A DNA stretch of 6,952 bases from Candidatus Bathyarchaeota archaeon (GTDB lineage Archaea > Thermoproteota > Bathyarchaeia > Bathyarchaeales > SOJC01): contig JAGLZJ010000043.1 in assembly GCA_023131555.1 (NCBI GenBank), positions 1 to 6,952 of the forward strand, in the 5' to 3' direction. Position 1 is the first letter of the stretch. Each line of letters starts with the position of its first letter. Shown piece by piece: positions 1 to 5,310 of this stretch. The notes beneath the pieces were generated by a model, which was not told where the DNA came from, made no database searches, and was given only the letters and a program-made list of their open reading frames with translations. The position numbers and the translations under genes are program-made.

Positions 1-559
1 ACTCCCCCTTTTTAGAGAAGCCTATTTCGCCGATTTTCTTCCTGAGACTCCAGTACTCTCCATGGTTGAAAACGAAAGGAGCCGCCTTATCGAAGTCTAT
101 TCTTCCTTTCTCACATAGAATCTCTTCATCAACATGAACACTTACTACCTCCCCGAGAAACAGGTGGTGAATTCCAAGCTGTAATCTGCTTCTGACGACA
201 CACTCTATGTTTACAGGGCACTCTCTTATGATAGGTGGCTTTATTTTTTCCGCAGGTTCCGGGGTCAGTCCAGTTTCAGCAAACTTGTCCACGTCTTTTC
301 CTGAAAACGATCCGCAGAAGTCTGTTTCCTTCAAAATTTCCATTGTCGGAATATTAACTGCGAACTCTCCTGAGTGCTCAATCAGCTTGTATGAATATCT
401 GCGAGGCTGAACGCCTATGCCTAAGATAGGCGGATTAGAACAGACTACTCCTACCCACGCTAAAGTAATTATGTTCGGCTTTCCTTCCGCGTCAACACAT
501 GTAACGAGAACAACTGGGCACGGGAATAAAGCAGACCAAGGGTCTTTCGTGACTTTCAT
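1..559 (-). CDS. Flavin reductase-like FMN-binding protein, 3' end beyond window
   Basis: The minus strand is open from an ATG at 557-559 to the left edge, giving 186 codons with no stop. The translation begins MKVTKDPWSALFPCPVVLVT and resembles the flavin reductase-like / flavoredoxin family with a split-barrel FMN-binding fold. Supporting features are the N-terminal P-x-P-V-V-L-V-T strand, a PPILGIGVQPRRYSY stretch (about residues 43-57), an EFAVNIP strand (about 65-71), and a CGSFSGKDVDKF segment (about 82-93) typical of archaeal ferric reductase/flavoredoxin relatives. These proteins bind FMN and pass electrons from NAD(P)H or other donors; substrate cannot be told from sequence. Family members are about 170-200 residues, so only a few C-terminal residues should be missing. 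A GAGGT ribosome-binding site lies 6 bases before the ATG. It follows pyrE on the same strand after 50 bases, so co-transcription is possible, though no functional link is evident. The family call is confident; the exact role is not. Confidence 0.85.
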   Translation of the reverse strand, partial: MKVTKDPWSALFPCPVVLVTCVDAEGKPNIITLAWVGVVCSNPPILGIGVQPRRYSYKLIEHSGEFAVNIPTMEILKETDFCGSFSGKDVDKFAETGLTPEPAEKIKPPIIRECPVNIECVVRSRLQLGIHHLFLGEVVSVHVDEEILCEKGRIDFDKAAPFVFNHGEYWSLRKKIGEIGFSKKGE

Positions 560-565
560 AGTTTG

Positions 566-570
566 ACCTC
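566..570 (-). promoter_or_regulatory. Ribosome-binding site of the flavin reductase-like gene
   Basis: On the minus strand this reads GAGGT, six bases before the ATG at 557-559. It supports this start codon and argues for a leadered transcript. Confidence 0.6.
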
Positions 571-590
571 TTCTGAAACCGGGAATTTTA

Positions 591-602
591 CGCATGCATG
601 CG
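591..602. repeat. 12-base perfect palindrome between pyrE and the flavin reductase-like gene
   Basis: CGCATGCATGCG is a perfect 12-base palindrome made entirely of alternating purines and pyrimidines. It sits in the 50-base gap between the pyrE stop and the next start, just upstream of a weak TATA-like run on the minus strand (582-590). The position would suit an operator for a dimeric regulator. However, one or two perfect 12-base palindromes are expected by chance in a window of this size, so function is only a possibility. Confidence 0.25.
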
Positions 603-609
603 AGTGCCA

Positions 610-1233
610 TCACGCGTGCTTGCTCTGTTTAAGGATCGTTTTGAGCTCAGTATCTGTGATTGCTCCCACTTGATGAAGTGTTTTCGCAGCTTCACTCGCC
701 TTCAACAGGTGGTGGAGCTGAACGCTGCCTTCACTGAGTCTCTCTCTGCCACCCTCTTCTCGATCGATCAAGACGACCGCGTCATTCACTACTCCTCCTT
801 CAGTTCTTAGCGAAGCCACTGCTTTCATTATCGATTTGCCCGATGTTGCAAGGTCGTCAATAATCAGAACCATGTCTCCGGGATTGAGCACTCCCTCAAC
901 CTTACGTTCTCTCCCATGTGCTTTCTGTGCTGTCCGTGGAAAAAGAAGGGGTTTCCTTAATTCATGGGCTACAACGGAGGCAAATAGTAAGCCTGAAACA
1001 GGAATTCCAGCGATTCGCGTGAAACTGTCGGTACCAACATGTTCCCTCACCATTTCAATATACACATTGCAGACTTGCTCGAAAGCATCTGGGAAGCTGG
1101 GAACTAATCTCAAGTCGATGTAGTAAGGACTCATCTTCCCACTCGTCAGCTTGAAAGCTCCAAATCTAAGAGCGCCAATCCTGTAAAGAACTTTGCAGAG
1201 TTTTTCTTTCAATTGCTCAGCTTGAGGAGTCAA
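610..1233 (-). CDS. pyrE: Orotate phosphoribosyltransferase
   Basis: This 207-residue protein makes orotidine 5'-phosphate from orotate and PRPP in de novo pyrimidine synthesis, in the cytoplasm, normally as a dimer. Visible motifs are the N-terminal GAFKLTSGKMSPYYIDLR segment (25-42), the flexible catalytic loop FPRTAQKAHG (98-107), and the PRPP-binding signature VLIIDDLATSGKS (122-134) with the paired aspartates D126/D127. Against the E. coli loop, R99, K103 and H105 are matched by R100, K104 and H106, but the position of K100 is T101. The C-terminal helical region (about 175-207) looks like that of other archaeal enzymes. The start is TTG at 1231-1233. It is the only ordinary start before the N-terminal motif, because an in-frame TAG lies at 1255-1257. 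A GGTGAG site precedes it by 9 bases. The length is normal for the family. No pyrF or other pyrimidine gene is in view. Confidence 0.93.
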   Translation of the reverse strand: MTPQAEQLKEKLCKVLYRIGALRFGAFKLTSGKMSPYYIDLRLVPSFPDAFEQVCNVYIEMVREHVGTDSFTRIAGIPVSGLLFASVVAHELRKPLLFPRTAQKAHGRERKVEGVLNPGDMVLIIDDLATSGKSIMKAVASLRTEGGVVNDAVVLIDREEGGRERLSEGSVQLHHLLKASEAAKTLHQVGAITDTELKTILKQSKHA

Positions 1234-1242
1234 GGATTCGGT

Positions 1243-1248
1243 CTCACC
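1243..1248 (-). promoter_or_regulatory. Ribosome-binding site supporting the TTG start of pyrE
   Basis: GGTGAG on the minus strand, nine bases before the TTG at 1231-1233. Because an in-frame TAG closes the frame at 1255-1257, this site and the TTG are the best available start for pyrE. Confidence 0.5.
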
Positions 1249-1547
1249 CTGCAGCTAAAATGGACTTCTGCAAAAGTCAACACACGGGGTCTCATACTGA
1301 ACCTGTGCTCAGCAGACTCCTGCAACCATTTCAAAAGTGCTGCACACCGCGAGTTCTTCATCTTCCGAAATTGTTCTTTCTTTAACCAGTATCTTCTCCA
1401 GTGAGCACTCATCATCTACCCAATGTTTGCAGTCCCTTCTTTCACAGGTAACCTTCGTCATCCTAATCAGCTAGCTTATCAATACAATGTTCGCCAATTA
1501 TTAACCTTAACTAGCACATCTGAAGAAGCAGTTTTTCCTTCGATATG

Positions 1548-1555
1548 CTTAAAAG
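1548..1555 (+). promoter_or_regulatory. TATA-like box for the larA-like gene
   Basis: CTTAAAAG resembles an archaeal TATA box. A start site about 25 bases downstream, near 1577, would leave a leader of about 20 bases containing the AGGAA site (1590-1594) before the ATG at 1600. This arrangement supports the 1600 start over the upstream ATG at 1423. Confidence 0.45.
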
Positions 1556-1589
1556 ATCTGTCCTTGGTAAGGTTTCCCTCTGGCGTAGA

Positions 1590-1594
1590 AGGAA
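1590..1594 (+). promoter_or_regulatory. Ribosome-binding site deciding the larA-like start
   Basis: AGGAA ends five bases before the ATG at 1600. The alternative ATG at 1423 has no such site, so this favours the shorter product. Confidence 0.5.
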
Positions 1595-1599
1595 TACTG

Positions 1600-2871
1600 A
1601 TGGTGAATGTATGGTTTCCATACGGAAAAACAGAGATCTGCGCACGTATTCCCACACGTAATTTCCTCGGAGCAATTAGCCCGAAAGACAAACCATGCGT
1701 AGCAGGTGGCAGAGAAGAAATCCTCCGAGCACTGAAGAATCCCATCAGCTCCAAACCACTAACGGAGTTAGTGAATCCGGGAGACAGCGTCGCCATAGTC
1801 GTCGATGACATCACTCGTCCTGCACCCTCAGAACTGCTGATTTCCCCCCTTCTCGAAGAGCTGAACCAGCAGGGCGTGGAGGAAAAAGACATCACAATAA
1901 TCTTCGGATGTGGAACTCATAGGCCGGTGAAGCCTGAAGAGGCTGAAGAACTGCTCGGAGAAGACACTGTTAAACGAATCAAGACCTTGAGCCACAACTG
2001 CCTCGATAAGGACTTAGAGTTCTTGGGAAAAACAAAGAAGCACGGCACCGATGTTTATGTGAACAAGACTTTCGCCAAGGCAGACGTGAGAATACTCACA
2101 GGAGACATCGAAATGCATTACTATGCAGGTTTCGGTGGCGGTAGGAAGAGCGTGCTTCCCGCTGTCTGCGGTGCAGAGACAATTCAGCAGAATCACAAGA
2201 TGATTTTAGATCCAGAAGCCAGAACCGGAGTCCTTGAAGGAAACCCCATTCACGAAGACATGGTGGAAGCAGCAAAACTTGCAGACATAGCGTTCATTCT
2301 TAACGTTGTGACCAACAGCGAAGGCAATATCATCAAAGCCTTCGCCGGAGATCTTGAAGCAGCTTTCTATGAAGGGGTCAAACTCGCCGAAGAAGTCTAC
2401 AAGGTACCGATAAGCCGCCGTGCAGACATCGTCGTAGTAAGCTCCGGAGGACACCCAGCAGACATCGATCTCTATCAAGCCTACAAGGCAGTAGATCACG
2501 CTTTAGACAGCGTGAAACGGGGAGGTGTCATCATATTACTCGCTGAATGCCCGGAAAGCTACGGAAACGAAGTCTTCTACGATTGGATGATACGATTCGA
2601 AGACGCCAAGTCGATGAAGAAGGAGATCAAGAAACACTTCGCCACAGGCGGACACAAAGCCTACTTTCTAATGCAGACACTGCAGAAGTGCCAGGTGATC
2701 CTCGTTTCAGCAATGCCTGACTACTATGCGCTCAACGTGTTCAGACTACGTACAGCAAGGGCAGTTAATGATGCCCTACGCGAAGCCTTCGAGATCGCTG
2801 GGAGCAAAGCGAAGGTCTGGGCGATCCCTAATGGTCATAAGACACTTCCGTTTCTGGAAAACTTGGCCTGA
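1600..2871 (+). CDS. LarA-family nickel-pincer-dependent racemase/epimerase homologue
   Basis: This 423-residue product belongs to the LarA (lactate racemase, DUF2088-type) family, whose members racemise or epimerise 2-hydroxyacids using a nickel-pincer nucleotide tethered to lysine. Nearly every residue known from the Lactiplantibacillus plantarum enzyme is present. DDITRP carries R73, GTHR carries H107, and H173-x9-K183-x15-H199 matches H174/K184/H200 (the catalytic histidine, the cofactor-tethering lysine and the nickel-binding histidine). Y292, Q293 and K296 match Y294/Q295/K298. The start was set at the ATG at 1600 because family proteins begin with a W-x-P-Y-G-K motif near residue 5, seen here as VWFPYGKTE. 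The frame stays open back to 1423, but that extension looks non-coding. The substrate is not predictable, since many LarA homologues do not act on lactate. Cofactor synthesis needs LarB, LarC and LarE, none of which is in the window. The gene seems monocistronic and diverges from pyrE. Confidence 0.9.
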   Translation: MVNVWFPYGKTEICARIPTRNFLGAISPKDKPCVAGGREEILRALKNPISSKPLTELVNPGDSVAIVVDDITRPAPSELLISPLLEELNQQGVEEKDITIIFGCGTHRPVKPEEAEELLGEDTVKRIKTLSHNCLDKDLEFLGKTKKHGTDVYVNKTFAKADVRILTGDIEMHYYAGFGGGRKSVLPAVCGAETIQQNHKMILDPEARTGVLEGNPIHEDMVEAAKLADIAFILNVVTNSEGNIIKAFAGDLEAAFYEGVKLAEEVYKVPISRRADIVVVSSGGHPADIDLYQAYKAVDHALDSVKRGGVIILLAECPESYGNEVFYDWMIRFEDAKSMKKEIKKHFATGGHKAYFLMQTLQKCQVILVSAMPDYYALNVFRLRTARAVNDALREAFEIAGSKAKVWAIPNGHKTLPFLENLA

Positions 2872-2952
2872 ATAGACGTACCTTTCTTAGTTTACATGCA
2901 TCTTCACCCTACCGACCAGACGCGTGGCACACACGAGAAGCTTCATCAAAAG

Positions 2953-2960
2953 CTTTTAAC
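2953..2960 (+). promoter_or_regulatory. TATA-like box for the GNAT acetyltransferase gene
   Basis: CTTTTAAC, part of an AAAAGCTTTTAA run containing a 10-base palindrome (2948-2957), is centred about 26 bases before 2983. Transcription should therefore begin near 2980-2985 and leave a leader of only some 13 bases before the GTG at 2996. GGCGGT at 2985-2990 could act as the ribosome-binding site. This suggests the acetyltransferase has its own promoter rather than reading through from the gene before it. Confidence 0.5.
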
Positions 2961-2995
2961 CCAAGTTTTCAGTGTCTAGACAATGGCGGTAAACG

Positions 2996-3475
2996 GTGCA
3001 GAAGACCTTCACTCTGCGTCAGTTTCAACCTGGGGACTTGGAAAGCGTAATGAGCATCAACCAAGTCTGCCTACCTGAAAACTACGCACCAATCTTCTTC
3101 ATCGATCTCCATGAAAGGTCTCCTGCCACATTCATCGTAGCCGAAGAGGACGGTCGACTCGCAGGCTATGCAATGTGCCGGATTGAGACAGGCTTCTCCA
3201 GCTTCTCCCGTACTCGTCTCACCAAGAAGGGACATGTAGTATCCATCGCCGTTCTCCCTGAACACAGACGCAAAGGCTTGGGAAGTAGGCTTGTCAAGAA
3301 AGTTCTGATGGCAATGGAATTATATAAAGCAAAAGAATGTTTCCTGGAAGTGAGACTCAGCAATCATCAAGCAGTGGGCATGTACAACCGACTGGGCTTT
3401 TCAGAGATCCGCATAAAACGAAAGTATTATGCAGATGGAGAAGCCGCATTTATGATGGCGAAAAAACTTCAGTAA
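2996..3475 (+). CDS. GNAT N-alpha-acetyltransferase, archaeal NatA/Ard1 (RimI-like) type
   Basis: This 159-residue protein is predicted to transfer acetyl from acetyl-CoA to protein N-termini. It has the substrate-side LPENY (26-30), GHVVSIAVLPEHRRKGLG (79-96) with the acetyl-CoA-binding R-x-x-G-x-G signature at 91-96, FLEVRLSN (116-123), Y130 and YYADGEAAFMM (144-154). The last motif is characteristic of the archaeal NatA-like family. H80 and E118 fall where the Sulfolobus enzyme has catalytic H88 and E127. The start is taken as GTG at 2996, since it opens directly onto the expected N-terminal strand, with GGCGGT five bases upstream. An ATG at 2983 is in another frame and stops after about 30 codons. 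In archaea this enzyme can serve both general N-acetylation and, historically, RimI-type annotation; I would not call it ribosome-specific. The gene converges on the next one with a 16-base gap. Confidence 0.92.
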   Translation: MQKTFTLRQFQPGDLESVMSINQVCLPENYAPIFFIDLHERSPATFIVAEEDGRLAGYAMCRIETGFSSFSRTRLTKKGHVVSIAVLPEHRRKGLGSRLVKKVLMAMELYKAKECFLEVRLSNHQAVGMYNRLGFSEIRIKRKYYADGEAAFMMAKKLQ

Positions 3476-3491
3476 GCTGTGCACCCACAAT

Positions 3492-3974
3492 CTAAAAGAA
3501 CTGGGTTCCGGAAACTTCCATCTGACGACGTAGCCATTTCTCGTCCTTGTCATTAATCCAGTCAATGAAGCTCAGCAGGCTTCTTGCAAAGCTGAGAAGA
3601 CTAAACAGTAAGAAAAGCCCGAAGAAGAATCGTAGATCAATCATTAATACAACTGATTCGACTTGAAACTGGACAATGCTGCCGTGCATGGCGAAGGCGA
3701 AGTAGATCATCATCGCAAAGGAATAACCTATCTTAAGGATGGGGTTGAAAATCAAGCCTCGGGATAACTCGTTAGCAAAGGTGAAAACAACTAACATTAA
3801 CATAAAAACAACGGAGAGTGACTCAAAACTATAGACCTCCTGAAGTGGACCAATCAACATCGAGAAAGCGTAGAAGAGCAGACAGATGAATGCTACCTTG
3901 ATAGATGCCTTCAAGAACCGCTTCGCCAATTCACCCTTCGTTAGCAGTTCGCGACTCTCTTGGCTTCCACTCAT
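3492..3974 (-). CDS. Four-helix membrane protein of unknown function, third gene of operon
   Basis: I do not recognise this 160-residue protein. The first 22 residues are polar and charged (R8, K13, K18, R19, K22). Four hydrophobic segments follow at about 24-42, 52-68, 80-97 and 113-133, and the tail has charged residues including K143, K146, R149 and R150. By the positive-inside rule both ends should be cytoplasmic. No catalytic or metal-binding motif is visible. Its ATG overlaps the TGA of the upstream gene by four bases (ATGA, 3971-3974), and a GGTGAT site lies inside that gene at 3981-3986, so translation is probably coupled and the two products are likely made in matched amounts. A membrane partner or anchor for the exported protein encoded upstream is the natural guess, but it is inference. 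Confidence 0.8.
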   Translation of the reverse strand: MSGSQESRELLTKGELAKRFLKASIKVAFICLLFYAFSMLIGPLQEVYSFESLSVVFMLMLVVFTFANELSRGLIFNPILKIGYSFAMMIYFAFAMHGSIVQFQVESVVLMIDLRFFFGLFLLFSLLSFARSLLSFIDWINDKDEKWLRRQMEVSGTQFF

Positions 3975-4744
3975 TTCTCAATCACCCATGGACCATAAGT
4001 AAAGTCGGCGGTCTCCCAGAAGAGGCGAACAGAGTCTACTCCAGATGCTACGGACAGCTGAAAGAATCCACTGAAGGATCCATTAAAATCCTCCATGTAC
4101 TGAACGTGAACTGGAAGCCGGTCGACTGCTTCCGCTTGACCTAAGGTATTCAGAATCTCTAAGCGAAGCGTACCAGATGTATTGAAGTAGGGGCAGTGAT
4201 TCTGAAAGCTTATCGGTACCATGAATTGTACGTGGGAAGTGTTGAACTGGCTGTACTGAGGGTTGGAGACGCTGAGGTTGAATAATGGTGCACCCCATGG
4301 GATTGTCATGTTTGTCCCAAGCTCAAACGGAATAATCCCAGCGTAGTCCAGCGACGCGGAGCTGTAGAGGGTGAGATCTGAATCGTTGAATAGATACTGC
4401 TCTTGAACCAGCATTTCGTTCACGCAGAGGCTGATGTTGTGAAGAATCTCTGCTTGTTGTTGGGGACTAATCGTTCCTGCTGTCGTTTGTGAACTCGCAA
4501 GCTCTACCCCTCCGTCTCCAAGTATCTGAGTATTCAAGGTCAGATCGGTTATGTCGTAGTAGCCTTCATTGGCGATTTCCATAGGCCACGTCACCAGAAC
4601 GCAGTTTGCTTCGAAGGACGAATGCGGTTCAGAGAAGTCGACTTTGACACATGTTGCCGAGTAAGCGCAAGTAATAACGAATGCAATGGTAAATATCCAA
4701 AAGAAGCGTACTACCCAACTGAGCGCCTTTAATGGCACTTTCAT
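3971..4744 (-). CDS. Exported or membrane-anchored, probably glycosylated protein with duplicated LEA14-like domain
   Basis: This 257-residue protein starts with a basic stretch (K2, K6, R13) and a hydrophobic segment at about 14-30, which is a signal peptide or N-terminal anchor. The rest is polar, rich in beta-strand patterns, and carries seven N-x-S/T sequons (N103, N120, N145, N156, N168, N188, N221), as expected of an archaeal cell-surface glycoprotein. Residues 49-80 and 172-204 align without gaps in the core at an offset of 123: P54/P177, N59/N182, Y63/Y186, T66/T189, T69/T192, L70/L193, I74/I197 and L75/L198. The pattern P-x-x-x-x-N-x-x-x-Y, then strands, then I-x-P-x-x-x-x-x-I resembles the LEA14/WHy beta-sandwich fold. 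This is a pattern judgement without a search. Cysteines are C26, C32, C48, C107 and C184. It follows the two-helix gene after five bases and overlaps the four-helix gene by four. Confidence 0.8.
   Translation of the reverse strand: MKVPLKALSWVVRFFWIFTIAFVITCAYSATCVKVDFSEPHSSFEANCVLVTWPMEIANEGYYDITDLTLNTQILGDGGVELASSQTTAGTISPQQQAEILHNISLCVNEMLVQEQYLFNDSDLTLYSSASLDYAGIIPFELGTNMTIPWGAPLFNLSVSNPQYSQFNTSHVQFMVPISFQNHCPYFNTSGTLRLEILNTLGQAEAVDRLPVHVQYMEDFNGSFSGFFQLSVASGVDSVRLFWETADFTYGPWVIEK
3981..3986 (-). promoter_or_regulatory. Ribosome-binding site inside the upstream gene, for coupled translation
   Basis: GGTGAT on the minus strand lies within the last codons of the exported-protein gene, six bases before the overlapping ATG at 3972-3974. 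It matches the archaeal anti-Shine-Dalgarno sequence well and supports both the start and translational coupling. Confidence 0.65.
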
Positions 4745-4749
4745 TGGGT

Positions 4750-5181
4750 TTAATCTTCCTTGGGACTTTCAGTCGTTATGAGCGCTTCGGTTTCTTCTTC
4801 ATGCTCAGGCATTGGGATGAGTTGAACCCCTGGCTCTTCTTTTTCCTCAAGGGGTGGGCTAGCCTGTCTTATGTATTCTCTCGCAGGGGGTGATGGCTCC
4901 TGCAGTTTTTGAGTGGCTTTTTGCCTGACTAAGGGGATGCTTCTCATAGTGAGAAGAGAACCTATCCATCCCATGATGCCTAGATACATTAAGTGTATGC
5001 ATGCTTGGATGAGTGGCGCCAGAGCGTCTCCGAAGATTTGTGCCAGGTTGCTGGAGGCCACTATTGACAGGGGTCGTTGCAGGAACAAGAACGCATTCAT
5101 GAAAGTAAACACGAGTAAGGCGACGCCGACGAATAGGATGATTATCCCAGTTGTCTGAGGCTTATTAGAACCCAGTCGCAT
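4750..5181 (-). CDS. Two-helix membrane protein with acidic cytoplasmic tail, first gene of operon
   Basis: I do not recognise this 143-residue protein. Hydrophobic segments lie at about 11-34 and 54-79. Positive residues at R2, K7, R80, R86 and K88 flank them, so both ends are predicted to be cytoplasmic with a short outside loop at about 35-53. The tail (about 90-143) is proline-rich, then strongly acidic, with clusters such as LEEKEEPG and EHEEETEA; it is likely disordered and could bind a basic partner. The ATG at 5179-5181 has an AGGAG site at 5190-5194 and an AT-rich, TATA-like block at 5217-5232, so it is the first gene of the operon. The next gene begins five bases after its stop. No enzyme motif is visible, and the role is unknown. 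A scaffold or regulator of the two following envelope proteins is one inference. Confidence 0.78.
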   Translation of the reverse strand: MRLGSNKPQTTGIIILFVGVALLVFTFMNAFLFLQRPLSIVASSNLAQIFGDALAPLIQACIHLMYLGIMGWIGSLLTMRSIPLVRQKATQKLQEPSPPAREYIRQASPPLEEKEEPGVQLIPMPEHEEETEALITTESPKED

Positions 5182-5189
5182 TTTCTGTT

Positions 5190-5194
5190 CTCCT
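5190..5194 (-). promoter_or_regulatory. Ribosome-binding site of the two-helix membrane protein gene
   Basis: AGGAG on the minus strand, eight bases before the ATG at 5179-5181; it supports this start. Confidence 0.6.
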
Positions 5195-5216
5195 ATTAGA
5201 CTTTGAATCCGATGCG

Positions 5217-5232
5217 TTTTTTATTAAAATTT
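5217..5232. promoter_or_regulatory. AT-rich block, TATA-like on both strands, in a divergent promoter region
   Basis: A run of 16 A/T bases (a T run, then ATTAAAATTT) lies between the divergent membrane operon and sepF-like gene. On the minus strand ATTTTAAT at about 5223-5230 would start transcription near 5200, just ahead of the AGGAG site, so it fits the operon promoter well. On the plus strand it would give a start near 5252 and a leader of about 60 bases for a GTG at 5311. A 7-base inverted repeat (CATCAGC at 5266-5272, GCTGATG at 5280-5286) falls in that leader. Confidence 0.45.
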
Positions 5233-5310
5233 GTGTAGAAAGAATCAATATTACCAGTTCATTCTCATCAGCTCTCGAGGCTGATGCGGAGTTTTCACTG
5301 CTTTTGAGCG

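Larger units (their letters stand above)
1234..1599. other. 366-base divergent intergenic region between pyrE and larA-like gene
   Basis: No gene is supported here. The plus-strand frame of the downstream racemase stays open back to an ATG at 1423, but that 59-residue extension does not resemble the family and lacks a ribosome-binding site. A 61-codon minus-strand frame (1230-1415) ends in a TGA that overlaps the TTG of pyrE, but its product looks unconvincing. The stretch should hold the pyrE promoter (a weak CATTTTAG at about 1254-1261, or GGTTAAAG at about 1381-1388, both on the minus strand) and the promoter of the plus-strand gene at 1548-1555. I searched by eye for tRNA-like clover leaves and box C/D motifs and found none that close properly. 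Confidence 0.6.

Noticed and set aside
1260..1330. Possible tRNA or small RNA in the divergent region, suggested by a GGTTCAGT-like stretch and an ATGATGA box
   Set aside because: No acceptor or anticodon stem can be folded around the first, and no properly spaced CUGA D box follows the second.
1423..1599. N-terminal extension of the LarA homologue to an upstream ATG, giving 482 residues
   Set aside because: The extra 59 residues do not resemble the family, the ATG has no ribosome-binding site, and a TATA-like box and AGGAA site lie inside the extension, placed for the start at 1600.
1479..1895. 138-codon minus-strand frame
   Set aside because: It lies opposite the start of the LarA homologue, is serine- and threonine-rich as antisense frames often are, and resembles nothing I know.
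2983..3078. ATG-initiated frame at the acetyltransferase promoter as a separate small gene
   Set aside because: It stops after about 30 codons, overlaps the real gene in another frame, and has no recognisable features.
3463..3468. T6 run on the minus strand as a terminator for the membrane operon
   Set aside because: It is a single short run inside the coding end of the convergent acetyltransferase gene, and short T runs are too common to count as evidence alone.
3905..4298. Plus- and minus-strand short frames within the exported-protein and four-helix genes
   Set aside because: They overlap genes with clear operon structure, signal and membrane segments, and show no independent protein features.
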